Assembly (NCBI RefSeq): GCF_900114585.1
Contig: NZ_FOTL01000008.1
Span: 1-64,000, forward strand
DNA length: 64,000 bases
From: Methanobrevibacter olleyae
GTDB lineage: Archaea > Methanobacteriota > Methanobacteria > Methanobacteriales > Methanobacteriaceae
Reading direction: 5' to 3'
The stretch's first letter is position 1. Each line of letters starts with the position of its first letter. The notes under the pieces are model-generated. The model searched no databases. It had not been told where the DNA came from and worked only from the letters and a program-made list of their open reading frames with translations. This document shows, in pieces, positions 18,595 to 27,635 of the stretch. Position numbers and translations under genes: made by a program.

Positions 18595-19566
18595 ATGGAA
18601 ACTCAAAGAATTATGGTTACTGGTGGAAGTGGATTTATAGGTACTAATCTTGTTAATGAACTTAGAACTAGAGGGCATGAAGTTTTGTCTGTTGATTTAT
18701 TACATCATGAAGATGAGGCTGATTTATATTCTGATTCTTACTCTGACTATGTAAGGGGAGATATTCGTAATTATCGTCAAATGGAAAGAATTTTTGATGA
18801 TAATGATAGATTTGATTATGTTTATAATTTAGCTGCAGAATATGGTAGATGGAATGGTGAAGGTTACTATGAAAATCTTTGGGAAACTAATGTTATTGGT
18901 TTAAAAAATATGATTCGCCTTCAAGAAAAATTAGATTTTAGGATGATTTCCTTTTCATCTGCTGAAGTTTATGGTGATTATGAAGGAATTATGACTGAAG
19001 ATGTAATGGAAAACAGACCAATAAAAGACACTTATCAAATGAATGATTATGCTATTTCTAAATGGGCTGGAGAATTAATGTGTATGAACTCTGCTACAAT
19101 GTTTGGAACTGAAACTGTAAGAGTCCGTCCTGTAAATTGTTATGGTCCTCATGAAGCTTACTCTCCATACAAAGGATTCATTCCTATTTTTATTTATAAG
19201 GCACTTCATGGATTACCTTATTCTGTTCATAAAGGCCATAAAAGAATTATTGATTATGTAGAAGATACTGCAAATACTTTTGCAAATATTGTAGATAATT
19301 TTATTTCTGGTGAAGTGTATAATGTTGGAAGTAAACAAGAATGGGAAATGACTATTGAAGAATACTCTGATTTAGTTTTAGAGGCAGTAGGTGTTGATGA
19401 TTCTTTAGTAACTTATACTCCTGCTGAAGAATTTACTACTAAAGTTAAAACTATTGATTTTTCAAAAGCTATTCAGGATTTAAAACATAATCCAAAAGTT
19501 TCTCCTAAAGAAGGAATTAAGAGAACTGTAGAATGGATGAAATGGTATTATAGAATTGAAGATTAA
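18595..19566 (+). CDS. NAD-dependent epimerase/dehydratase (extended SDR)
   Basis: 323 residues with the Rossmann motif VTGGSGFIGTNL at residue 7, a FSSAEVYG segment near 121, and the catalytic YAISKW near 153. It belongs to the nucleotide-sugar epimerase/dehydratase group. The AAEYGRWNGEG stretch near 84 marks a subgroup I cannot name, so the substrate is open. An upstream in-frame GTG at 18586 is rejected because AAGGTG there is the ribosome-binding site for ATG 18595. It is followed at 71 bases by a glycosyltransferase. Confidence 0.85.
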   Translation: METQRIMVTGGSGFIGTNLVNELRTRGHEVLSVDLLHHEDEADLYSDSYSDYVRGDIRNYRQMERIFDDNDRFDYVYNLAAEYGRWNGEGYYENLWETNVIGLKNMIRLQEKLDFRMISFSSAEVYGDYEGIMTEDVMENRPIKDTYQMNDYAISKWAGELMCMNSATMFGTETVRVRPVNCYGPHEAYSPYKGFIPIFIYKALHGLPYSVHKGHKRIIDYVEDTANTFANIVDNFISGEVYNVGSKQEWEMTIEEYSDLVLEAVGVDDSLVTYTPAEEFTTKVKTIDFSKAIQDLKHNPKVSPKEGIKRTVEWMKWYYRIED

Positions 19567-19637
19567 TTTTTAATTTTCATTTTATTTCTAGATTTTTTCC
19601 TGTATTTTTTTAACAACATTTATTTTTAAGTGATAAA

Positions 19638-20318
19638 ATGCTAAATTCAATTGCTATTATTCCAACATATAATGAAGAGGTAGCTATTGGTTCTATTGTT
19701 CTTAGAACTCTCCAATATGTAGATAAAGTTCTTATAGTAAATGATGGTAGTGATGATAAAACTGAAGAGGTAGCTAAATTAGCTGGTGCTGAAGTAATTA
19801 ATCATGCTAAGAATTTAGGTAAAGGTGAAGCTTTAAAATCTGCTTTTCAAGCAATAGGTGATGCTTATATTATAGTTACTATAGATGGTGATGGTCAACA
19901 TAATCCTGATGAAATTCCTAATTTAATTAAACCTATTCTTGAAGATGGTGCTGATTTAGTTAATGGTAGTAGGTATATGAATGGACCTGAGGAAAATACT
20001 CCTGCTTATAGGAGAGTAGGTCAACAAGTTCTGGATGCTGCTACAAATATCTCTGCAGGAATTAAAATTACAGATTCTCAAAGTGGCTTTAGAGCATTTT
20101 CTAATAAAGCAAAAGATTGTTTCAGATTTAAAGATACTGGTTTTGGTATTGAAAGTGAAATGCTTGTAGATGCTGCAGAGGCAGGTTTAAAAATAGTTGA
20201 AGTGCCTATCACTGTTCGTTATGATGTTGATGGTTCTACTAAAGATCCTATAACTCATGGAGTTGGTGTTTTACTAAAAATTACTAAAGATAAAGTACTT
20301 AGAATTTTAAAAAAATAG
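19638..20318 (+). CDS. Family 2 glycosyltransferase (dolichol-phosphate mannosyltransferase-like)
   Basis: 226 residues of GT-A fold: IIPTYNEEVAIGSIV at residue 7, the DGSDDKT segment near 38, GKGEALKSAF near 62 and the metal-binding TIDGDGQHNPDEI near 80. It lacks the C-terminal membrane segments of some relatives, so it would act at the cytoplasmic face. It likely transfers a sugar from a nucleotide donor to a polyprenyl phosphate or glycan. It ends the galU-epimerase group and converges on the ABC exporter genes. Confidence 0.85.
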   Translation: MLNSIAIIPTYNEEVAIGSIVLRTLQYVDKVLIVNDGSDDKTEEVAKLAGAEVINHAKNLGKGEALKSAFQAIGDAYIIVTIDGDGQHNPDEIPNLIKPILEDGADLVNGSRYMNGPEENTPAYRRVGQQVLDAATNISAGIKITDSQSGFRAFSNKAKDCFRFKDTGFGIESEMLVDAAEAGLKIVEVPITVRYDVDGSTKDPITHGVGVLLKITKDKVLRILKK

Positions 20319-20494
20319 TTCTTTTATTTTTTTTCTAAAAAGTTCTTTTTATTCTTTTTTTAAATAGTTCTTTTTATTCTTTTTTAAAATGGTTTTTTAT
20401 TTTATTATAAAAATTTAATTTCTACTTTTTATATAATTTAATAATTTTTTTTTTAAAAATAAATTTTAGCTATTATTATATTAATATCTAATAA

Positions 20495-21388
20495 TTAGAA
20501 TCGTTGTGGTTTTAACTTTTTAGTTTTTTCTTTACTTGCATTTTTTGCAGCTTCTTCATATTTGTCACAAATAGAATTCACTTCACCCATGTCTATAACT
20601 TTTCCTTTATCAATCCAAATAGCTTTATCACAAATAGTTCTAATTTCCTTTATAGAATGTGAAACAAGTAAAACTGTTGTATTAGACTCCATTAATGAGT
20701 GGAGTTTCTCTTTACTTTTTTTTCTAAAATTAATGTCTCCTACTCCAAGAACTTCATCAAGAATTAAAATATCTGGATTAACCATAGTAGCTATTGAAAA
20801 TCCAAGTTTTGATAACATACCAGATGAATAGTTTTTAACTGGAAGATTAATAAATTCACTAAGTTCAGAAAATTCAAGGATTTCATCATATTTTGACCTT
20901 AAAAATTCTTCATCATATCCTAGAATAGCACCATTTAAAAAAACATTTTCTCTTCCAGAATAGTTTTTATCAAATCCTGCTCCTAATGATAAAAGAGGTG
21001 CAATATTTCCATTAACTATTAATTCTCCTTCATCAGGAGTGTAAACCCCAGAAATAATTTTTAGTAAAGTACTTTTTCCAGCACCATTAAAACCTATAAT
21101 TCCTACTTTTTCCCCTTTATAAATTTTAAATGATACATCATTTGTAGCTTTAAAAATAGTTTTTTTTTCTTTAGTTCTATTTAATGTTCTAATAACATAC
21201 TCTTTTAAGTTATCTATTTTGTCATTACCGATTTTAAAACTTAAAGAAACATTTTTTAATTCAATTGCTATATTATTTTCTTCTTTATTTTCTAAAAGTT
21301 TTTCTTCTTTCTTAGGTGAGATAATATTACGGAATAGATTAATAATTTTAGCAATAATATTTTCTTCATTTTCTTGTTTATTATTCAT
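20495..21388 (-). CDS. Polysaccharide/teichoic-acid type ABC exporter, ATP-binding subunit
   Basis: 297 residues. It has Walker A GFNGAGKST near residue 99, signature YSSGMLSKLG near 188 and Walker B DILILDEVLGVGD near 207, with the LFLSH-like H loop as VLLVSHS. The long N-terminal extension and the FKATNDVSFKIYKGEKVGIIG segment are those of Wzt/TagH-type exporters. A good AGGAGAG ribosome-binding site precedes the ATG. It pairs with the permease 144 bases upstream on the same strand. It powers export of a lipid-linked glycan across the membrane. Confidence 0.9.
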   Translation of the reverse strand: MNNKQENEENIIAKIINLFRNIISPKKEEKLLENKEENNIAIELKNVSLSFKIGNDKIDNLKEYVIRTLNRTKEKKTIFKATNDVSFKIYKGEKVGIIGFNGAGKSTLLKIISGVYTPDEGELIVNGNIAPLLSLGAGFDKNYSGRENVFLNGAILGYDEEFLRSKYDEILEFSELSEFINLPVKNYSSGMLSKLGFSIATMVNPDILILDEVLGVGDINFRKKSKEKLHSLMESNTTVLLVSHSIKEIRTICDKAIWIDKGKVIDMGEVNSICDKYEEAAKNASKEKTKKLKPQRF

Positions 21389-21532
21389 ATTATCTCTCCT
21401 AGAATTTTAACTATTGTGATAAGTATTTTGACATTTATTTTTTTATTCTAATTTTAAAAATATATTTTAGATACTTCTTTTTTAAATTTAATATTAAATA
21501 ATGCTTTTATAATTCTAAAACAATTTTATCTT

Positions 21533-22312
21533 TTATAATTCTAAAGTAATTTTATCTTGATATTTCTTGAATATAAATATTCCTATAAAGAATATTATGA
21601 TGGAAAATATAAATGTAGTTATCATTATTCTATTTGATGGGAATCTTCCAAACATTATAAATTCTCTAAATTGTGCAATAATACCATAAATAGGATTAAG
21701 CTCCATATAACCCCTTAAAGGTTGTGGAACTATAGTCATTGGGTAGAATATTGCACATGCATATGTTAATAAACTTGTAAAAATTTTGTATAAATATTCA
21801 ATATCAGTAAATTTAGTACAAACAATAGCTAAGAGTAGCCCAACACCAATAACCAATATAAATAATATTATTATAGGAATTATTGCAAATACTGACATAG
21901 TGTGGAAGGGAGATCTTGTTACAATCATAATTGCTATCATAACTATTAAAGACATAAAGAAATTAAGAAATTCTGAGCAGACACTACCTAAAGCAAATAT
22001 ATATCTTGGAACATAAATCTTTTGTAAAATTCCTCTATTACTTTTAATGGAAGTCATAGCTGCCTTTGTTCCTGCATTAAAAAAGTCAAGTATGCAACGG
22101 CCAGCCATAAAGTAAACTGGAAAATTTTCAATATCTCTTGCAAAAAATGTTGAAAATATTGCAGTTAAAATAGCCATGGTTATTAAAGGATTTAAAAAAC
22201 TCCAAAGAATTCCTAATACAGAATCTTTGTATTTAGAAGTAAAATTCTTTTTAATCAATTGTTTAAGCAAGAAATTTTCACTCGTTCCTTTTTTTAAAAA
22301 CTCCAATGTCAT
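21533..22312 (-). CDS. Polysaccharide ABC exporter, membrane subunit (ABC-2 type)
   Basis: 259 residues with about six hydrophobic segments. It opens with LIKKNFTSKYKDSVLGILWSFLNPL, the signature of Wzm/TagG-type permeases, and contains FYPMTIVPQPLRGYMELNPIYGIIAQFRE near residue 190. It forms the channel for the ATPase encoded next. Together with galU, the epimerase and the GT2 enzyme on the facing strand, it suggests a locus for a surface glycan. Whether that is part of the pseudomurein wall or an outer polysaccharide is unknown. Confidence 0.9.
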   Translation of the reverse strand: MTLEFLKKGTSENFLLKQLIKKNFTSKYKDSVLGILWSFLNPLITMAILTAIFSTFFARDIENFPVYFMAGRCILDFFNAGTKAAMTSIKSNRGILQKIYVPRYIFALGSVCSEFLNFFMSLIVMIAIMIVTRSPFHTMSVFAIIPIIILFILVIGVGLLLAIVCTKFTDIEYLYKIFTSLLTYACAIFYPMTIVPQPLRGYMELNPIYGIIAQFREFIMFGRFPSNRIMITTFIFSIIIFFIGIFIFKKYQDKITLEL

Positions 22313-22944
22313 TTTTTTACCTTAGTTAATTAGATTATTTAAAATTTTTTAGATAGAATTTTCTATTAAGTTTATAATAACAAAAAATCTAAAATATTAA
22401 ATTATTATTATTTAAATTGTTTATATATAAATATATATTTAAATTTATTTATTTAACATTATTAATATATTATTTTTAGTTTTAATAGTTTTCTATAATT
22501 TAACCTACAAAATAATCTAAAATAATATTTTGATAAAAAAACTTTTATTGTAATTATTTTAATAAGTAATCTTTAATACTATAAATTATATTTGTTATTA
22601 TCAATAAATTCCTATTATTTAATATTTAAACTGATATGATAGGTCATGGTGGATTTAATCAAGAATTATGAACTTGGTCTTATCTTAGTTCATTAGCATT
22701 AGATACTCTGGATTTTTTAAGTAATTCTTTAATATGGATAAGGAAAATAAGTTAGATGGCTTGTGGGATTCATTAAATTGCTAAATTGAATCATATTAAT
22801 GAGTTAATAGAAAATTTTACCATGGTTTATTAATTATTTATAAGATTAAATTATATTAATAATGACAAACAAAATTATAGTAAAAAGTATAAAATTTAAA
22901 ATTATATTATTTTGATTATATTTTAAAAATTAAGGAGAGATATG
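22313..22944. other. Long intergenic region, possible decayed gene inside
   Basis: About 630 bases between the divergent exporter and the Cys4 gene. The first 300 are plain AT-rich DNA carrying the promoters. From about 22636 to 22880 the base composition is more gene-like; see the pseudogene entry. Confidence 0.4.
22636..22880 (+). pseudogene. Possible remnant of a coding sequence
   Basis: One frame begins ATG and reads MIGHGGFNQEL, stop, TWSYLSSLALDTLDFLSN, and continues with three more stops through IAKLNHINELIENFTMVY. The amino acids between stops are protein-like and not the Lys/Asn/Ile/Phe runs of random AT-rich DNA. I cannot name the parent protein. It might be a degraded gene, or chance. 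Confidence 0.25.
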
Positions 22945-23163
22945 ATGAAATTTGAAGATTTAATAGCAAAATGCCCAAAATGTGGTTCTACTGATAAAAC
23001 TGCTCATAGAAGATTTATTGATAATCATCATGCACATGCTGAACTAAAAGAATTTAAATGTGATAATTGCGGATATGTTTTTGAAACTGGTAAAGATTAT
23101 GAAGATTCAGAAGAAAAAACAATTAAAAAAGATATTATCACTGAATTAAATAAAAAACTCTAA
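22945..23163 (+). CDS. Small Cys4, His-rich protein, candidate substrate of the adjacent radical SAM enzyme
   Basis: 72 residues with CPKCGS at 10-15 and CDNCGYVFETG from residue 39, a zinc-ribbon-like layout, plus a histidine group (H21, H28, H29, H31) between the two pairs. AGGAG at 22933-22937 is seven bases from ATG 22945. ATG 22942 is the alternative start. It sits 75 bases upstream of a radical SAM/SPASM enzyme in the same direction. Methanogens have peptide-modifying radical SAM families encoded beside short Cys-rich peptides, so this may be the modified peptide. Alternatively it is a plain zinc ribbon. Evidence for either is positional. Confidence 0.75.
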   Translation: MKFEDLIAKCPKCGSTDKTAHRRFIDNHHAHAELKEFKCDNCGYVFETGKDYEDSEEKTIKKDIITELNKKL

Positions 23164-23238
23164 TTTATTTTCTTTTTAAATCAATTTTGTTTAGAATGGT
23201 TGAATTGTTGTAAATCTTGTTTTGTTTGGAGTGATAAA

Positions 23239-24378
23239 ATGACTTTTCATGTAATGATTATACCTACTTTAGGATGTCCATCAAATTGTGCTTATTGTTG
23301 GGGTTCTGAAGAAAATGCAGAATTAATGGATATTGACGTAATTAATCAAATTGTTAAATGGTTAGCTAATTTTAGGGATGAACCTGTGCATTTCACTTTC
23401 CATGGTGGTGAACCTTTACTTGCTGGTTATGAATTTTACAAAAAAGCACTTCCATTACTTAATGATGCTACTACTCATGAAACTGAAGGTTTTTCATTAC
23501 AAAGTAATTTATGGCTTTTAGATGAAGATATGGCTAAATTATTCTCTAAATATAATGTTGCTGTAAGTACAAGTATTGATGGCCCTAAAGAAATAAATGA
23601 TTATCAAAGGGGAGAAGGTTATTTTGATAAAACAACGAAAGCTGTTAAATTAGCTAGTGATAATGATATAGATATCAATTTTGTTTGTACTTTTACTTCA
23701 TACTCTAAAGATTTCTCAGATGAGATTTATGATTTCTTTAAGAAAAATGGTTTAAACTTAAAAATACATGCTGCTTTACCTTCATTACGTGGGGATAATG
23801 CAGATTTATGGGCTCTTCCTCAAGAAGAACATGGAAAATTATTAATTAATTGGTTAGATAAATATTTGTATGATTTAGATAAGTTTGCTATTATGGATTT
23901 GGACCATATTGCAAAAAGCAGTCTTAGAAGGGTAGGTACTCTTTGTACATTTAATGATTGTATGGGAACTACTTTAGCTGTAGGACATGATGGTTCTATT
24001 TATCCTTGTTACCGTTTTGTGGGTATGGATGAATATATAATGGGTAATGTTTATGATGAACCTTCTATGGAGGATTTGGAGAAATCTAAAGCATGGGATA
24101 AGCTAATGGAGTTTAAAGATTTTGTTGATGAGGATTGTGCAGATTGTAAATTTATTAAATTCTGCAGAGGTGGATGTCCTTATAATGGAATTGTAGCTAC
24201 TCAATCTCCAAGAGCAGTTGACCCTCAATGTGAAGCTTATAAAATGATCTTTGCTGAAGTTTCTAGAAGAGCTAATGAAGACTTTAAGAAAAATGCATTA
24301 GCTGCATTTGGAGGAGCTCCAAAACTAAGAAAAGAAGGAGATCCTTTCTCAATTATGGATTTAATGACTAAAATGTAA
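23239..24378 (+). CDS. Radical SAM/SPASM peptide-modifying enzyme, putative
   Basis: 379 residues. The radical SAM cluster motif is CPSNCAYC at residues 13-20. HFTFHGGEPLLAG near 53 is the SAM-binding GGEP. The C-terminal third carries SPASM-type cysteines: CTFNDCMG near 236, YPCYRF near 257, and CADCKFIKFCRGGCP near 299, with a last CEAY near 331. SPASM proteins typically modify peptides or act as sulfatase maturases. No sulfatase is nearby, but a small Cys4 protein is. The frame is open to TTG 23200; I chose ATG 23239 because GGAGTGAT precedes it and the cluster motif then has the usual distance from the N-terminus. Confidence 0.85.
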   Translation: MTFHVMIIPTLGCPSNCAYCWGSEENAELMDIDVINQIVKWLANFRDEPVHFTFHGGEPLLAGYEFYKKALPLLNDATTHETEGFSLQSNLWLLDEDMAKLFSKYNVAVSTSIDGPKEINDYQRGEGYFDKTTKAVKLASDNDIDINFVCTFTSYSKDFSDEIYDFFKKNGLNLKIHAALPSLRGDNADLWALPQEEHGKLLINWLDKYLYDLDKFAIMDLDHIAKSSLRRVGTLCTFNDCMGTTLAVGHDGSIYPCYRFVGMDEYIMGNVYDEPSMEDLEKSKAWDKLMEFKDFVDEDCADCKFIKFCRGGCPYNGIVATQSPRAVDPQCEAYKMIFAEVSRRANEDFKKNALAAFGGAPKLRKEGDPFSIMDLMTKM

Positions 24379-24626
24379 TTATTTTATTTTTAATTGTTTT
24401 TAATCATTTTTTATTATTTTTAGTTTTATTATTTTCTCTAGTTTTTTTAATCAATTTACTCTTTTTATTTATAGATAACTATTAATAATATGTAAATTAA
24501 ATAAATAGTTATATTATATTTTATTTGCATTTCTTTTTAGATTTGTAATGATTAGATATAATTTAATTATAAAAATACATTTATTGAAAAAATTTTATTT
24601 AAATTTATATATTTTAGAGGCATGTT

Positions 24627-25124
24627 ATGTTTATTAAAATTAGGAGAGATACTTTAATAATTTTACTACTCGCTTTTATCTTAATTGTTTGTGGTAGATT
24701 AATAATTTATGTAGCATATGCATCCTCTGCTGAAGTCGCTGAAGGAGTACCTATTGCAGGTATTATTGTTAAAGGAAATGATATTGTTCCTATTGACAGT
24801 ATTCGTTATAATGTTGAAAATTCTGGTTTAAGAGAAGGTAGTTATATTGATGGAGATATTCTTAGAACATCAATAAGGGAACTGCCTGTGACTGAGGCCG
24901 AGGTTAATGCAGAGAAATTCGTTAGAAGATCAACAATTCCAGGTACTAAAATTGCTCCTATTGCAGGAGCTGATGTTACTGTAAATAAACAAACTGGTAT
25001 TGTTACTGTTACAGTTATTGAAGATTTCTCAACTATTAATATTACAGGAAATAGTACTACTTCTTCTGATAATTCTAATCTTGGTAAATCAACAAGTGTT
25101 TATAATTACAGTATTGCTGGATAG
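24627..25124 (+). CDS. Membrane-anchored extracellular protein of unknown function
   Basis: 165 residues. The N-terminal hydrophobic segment (residues 9-31) is followed by AYASSAEVAEG, so the protein is exported and either anchored or cleaved there. The middle part (IAGIIVKGNDIVPIDSIRYNVENSGLREGSYIDGD) resembles a POTRA-type alpha/beta unit by eye. The C-terminal 40 residues are Ser/Thr/Asn-rich, as in extracellular linkers. It ends 11 bases before the next exported protein, so the two are almost certainly one transcript and probably one complex. I do not recognise a named family. Confidence 0.65.
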   Translation: MFIKIRRDTLIILLLAFILIVCGRLIIYVAYASSAEVAEGVPIAGIIVKGNDIVPIDSIRYNVENSGLREGSYIDGDILRTSIRELPVTEAEVNAEKFVRRSTIPGTKIAPIAGADVTVNKQTGIVTVTVIEDFSTINITGNSTTSSDNSNLGKSTSVYNYSIAG

Positions 25125-25135
25125 GAGGTTAAAAT

Positions 25136-26410
25136 TTGGATAAAAAAATTAATATAATAATTGGTTTGGTATTTTTAGTTTTAATGCTCTTTTCAGTTAT
25201 GGCTAGTGTTTCAGCTACTTGTAATGTAATTGTTATTACCGATCCAAGTGGTGAAGATCCTAATGGTGCTGCTGCAGGAAGTATGTCCTTTGCAAATAAT
25301 ATGTTCCAATCTTCATTTATTATGTCAAAAAATGATGGTTATGCTGTGCTTTCAGGAGGGGAAGGTAATGGTACAGAAAGGAACTATGCGATTATTGATG
25401 CACTTGGAGCAATGCAACATGGTTCAAGTCCGGCATCTGCAGCTGCTTTAGCTAGTAGTTTTGATGGTATTCGTTTAGTTATCGGCGGACCTTCAATGGG
25501 AGCAGCTATTGGTGGAGATTATAATGCATATCTTGTTGTAGTAGATAATGATGGAACTATTAGAGTTACTCACCATGAAGGTGGTGTTGTGCAATTACCT
25601 CAAGGTTCAAAAGGAGCTATTATTCACTTAAGAAACAGTCATGGTAACCCTATGTCTGGTACTGCAGACCGTGTACGTAGACAAACTGCAGTAAACATTG
25701 GTAAAATGATTAGGGACGGGTATCCTGCTACTTATATCGTTGGAAAGGCAATGGAAGAAGTTGCTAAAGACTCTGGTGAGAAATATGGTGGTGGTGCAGT
25801 AAACCTTGTTTCATTAATTAGTACTGGAGATATGTTTGTACCAGATCAAGTAAATACTACTGGTTATCCAATGGATGAGAATTATTCTAAAGTTTGCTTA
25901 CATTGTGGTTGGGCAACTGGTTATCCTGATGCAGAAAATTATAATGTCTGTCCAATTTGTAATAATGAATTAGAGGTTCGTTCTGCTACAGATGTTTTAA
26001 TTAATGCTATCACTGTATCTAAAGACTCTGTTTCTGTTTCTGTTTATGGAAGTGAAAAAGGAGGATTGGCCGATATCACTCGTGAAGTAGTAAAAGCATC
26101 TGTTAAGAAGTATGGTTATAATGCATCGACTATAGCAGGTTCTATTAATAAGGGTATTAATAATGGTCTTATTGTTGGAGTAGATTATGTAGAACCTAGT
26201 GATTTAAATGTAAAACCAGATGTTCGTGCTGTAGGTGTATATTATAATCCTTTACCAAATGGTAGAACTTCTCCTGCATGGAATTTACCTATTAATTCTA
26301 TCGTGCTTACTATTTTAGGTTCTATTCAAACAGCAATTGGTTTTGTTTTAATAGTTTTAGTAGTATTTAGAACAAGATTGCTTAAATCATTTAGAGATCG
26401 CATATCCTAA
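25136..26410 (+). CDS. Exported protein with zinc ribbon and C-terminal membrane anchor
   Basis: 424 residues. There is a signal peptide (about residues 1-27), a large glycine- and alanine-rich domain (30-235) and a zinc-ribbon-like insert (CLHCGWATGYPDAENYNVCPIC, residues 256-277). A second alpha/beta domain (285-380) follows, then a C-terminal membrane helix (390-412) with a basic end. The orientation puts both domains and the metal site outside the cell. The start is TTG, with AGGAGG upstream overlapping the previous gene's end. I do not recognise the family; it is probably specific to Methanobacteriales. Co-encoded with the preceding membrane protein. Confidence 0.7.
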   Translation: MDKKINIIIGLVFLVLMLFSVMASVSATCNVIVITDPSGEDPNGAAAGSMSFANNMFQSSFIMSKNDGYAVLSGGEGNGTERNYAIIDALGAMQHGSSPASAAALASSFDGIRLVIGGPSMGAAIGGDYNAYLVVVDNDGTIRVTHHEGGVVQLPQGSKGAIIHLRNSHGNPMSGTADRVRRQTAVNIGKMIRDGYPATYIVGKAMEEVAKDSGEKYGGGAVNLVSLISTGDMFVPDQVNTTGYPMDENYSKVCLHCGWATGYPDAENYNVCPICNNELEVRSATDVLINAITVSKDSVSVSVYGSEKGGLADITREVVKASVKKYGYNASTIAGSINKGINNGLIVGVDYVEPSDLNVKPDVRAVGVYYNPLPNGRTSPAWNLPINSIVLTILGSIQTAIGFVLIVLVVFRTRLLKSFRDRIS

Positions 26411-26949
26411 ATTTTTACCAATTTATTTATTTTTTATTTTTATTTTTTTAAATGTCTTATTTTTTATTCTTATTTTTTAATTTTTGGCTTTTTTTTAATG
26501 TCTTATTTTTTATTCTTATTTTTTAATTTTTGGCTTTTTTTTAAATGTCTTATTTTTATTTATTTATTCATTTTTTTCTATATTTTCCCTATATTTTCCC
26601 TATATTTTTTCTATATTTTTTTATTCATTTAATTAAAATTAATTATTATTCAATTTTTTTAAATTTTTATTTGTTTTTATTTAGTTTTATAAATTTTATT
26701 GTTTATTATGTAATTTAATTAGTTTTTAATAGAAATCTATTTAAATAAAGAAATATAAATTACCTATTGTGTTAATTAATATAAATTATTTTTGTTATGA
26801 TTTGTATTTTATTTTTTATCTAATCATTTAATGTTTTTCATATTTTTTAAAAATTTTTATAAAATTTATTTTTAGTAGGTTTTAAATTCTTTTTAAATTT
26901 TAATTTAAAATCATTATTTTTGATTAAATTATGTAATAATAGTGATAAT
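26411..26949. other. T-rich intergenic region with tandem repeat
   Basis: About 540 bases without a gene. From 26450 to 26560 a unit of about 46 bases beginning ATGTCTTATTTTTTATTC is present twice, with part of a third copy. It is followed by four CTATATTTTCC-type copies (26575-26620). The rest is TA-rich DNA leading to the DUF356-like gene. Confidence 0.5.
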
Positions 26950-27369
26950 ATGGCTTTAGTATTAATTAGAGGAGAAAGTAATTCAAAGATTCTTAATGCA
27001 ATTGCAGATGTTGAAAGACATGCAAAGTTAAATTTAACTACAAAACCAAAAAAGATTGATGCAAAATTTGCAGATAAAATTGTTGAAAATATATTAAAAG
27101 CTCCTTTAAGAACTAAATCAAAGGTTGCTACTGCTTTTCGTATAAAAGAAGATACTGCTACTGCAATTGTACAAATAAAAAAAATTCATCCTCCAGCTCA
27201 TATTGTTGTTATTAGCAATGGTTATGATGATTATAAAGAATTAAACAAAGTTTTAAATGATGCAAAGGTCTTTAGAGGATATTATTCAGGTAAAAATCAA
27301 TCTACTCAAATGAAAGATTATAAACCTAATAAAAAGAACAGTAATGAGTCTTTAAATAATTATAATTAA
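26950..27369 (+). CDS. DUF356-like protein
   Basis: 139 residues starting MALVLIRGESNSKILNAIADVERHA, which I recognise as the archaeal DUF356 type. The function is unknown. It is a small alpha/beta protein with an IHPPAHIVVISNGYDDY core near residue 80 and a polar, probably disordered last 25 residues. The frame is open to TTG 26920; I prefer ATG 26950, which has GTGAT upstream and begins at the conserved methionine. It stands alone. Confidence 0.65.
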   Translation: MALVLIRGESNSKILNAIADVERHAKLNLTTKPKKIDAKFADKIVENILKAPLRTKSKVATAFRIKEDTATAIVQIKKIHPPAHIVVISNGYDDYKELNKVLNDAKVFRGYYSGKNQSTQMKDYKPNKKNSNESLNNYN

Positions 27370-27606
27370 TCATTTAATATGCTTTCCGATTTTTAAGATA
27401 TATTTTTATTATTTAACCTTTATTTTGGTTTTTTCTATTTTTATTTTATTTTAGTTTCCTATTTTTTATTTTTATGTTAATTTTCTATTTTTTAGCTGCT
27501 TCCTATTTTCTCATTGCTTTATTTTAATATAATTTATAAAGTTATTGATTACTTGATTAAGTGAAATATATAAGTGAAATATATACTTAAAATTAATTTA
27601 AAAGTA

Positions 27607-27616
27607 TATATAAAAT
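27607..27616 (+). promoter_or_regulatory. TATA box of MBF1 gene, probably leaderless
   Basis: GTATATATAAAA ends about 22 bases before ATG 27636, and no ribosome-binding site lies between. At the archaeal TATA-to-start distance the transcript would begin at or very near the ATG. Two copies of AAGTGAAATATATA (about 27559-27586) lie just upstream and could be regulator sites. Confidence 0.45.
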
Positions 27617-27635
27617 AGATAACATATATTTAAGT

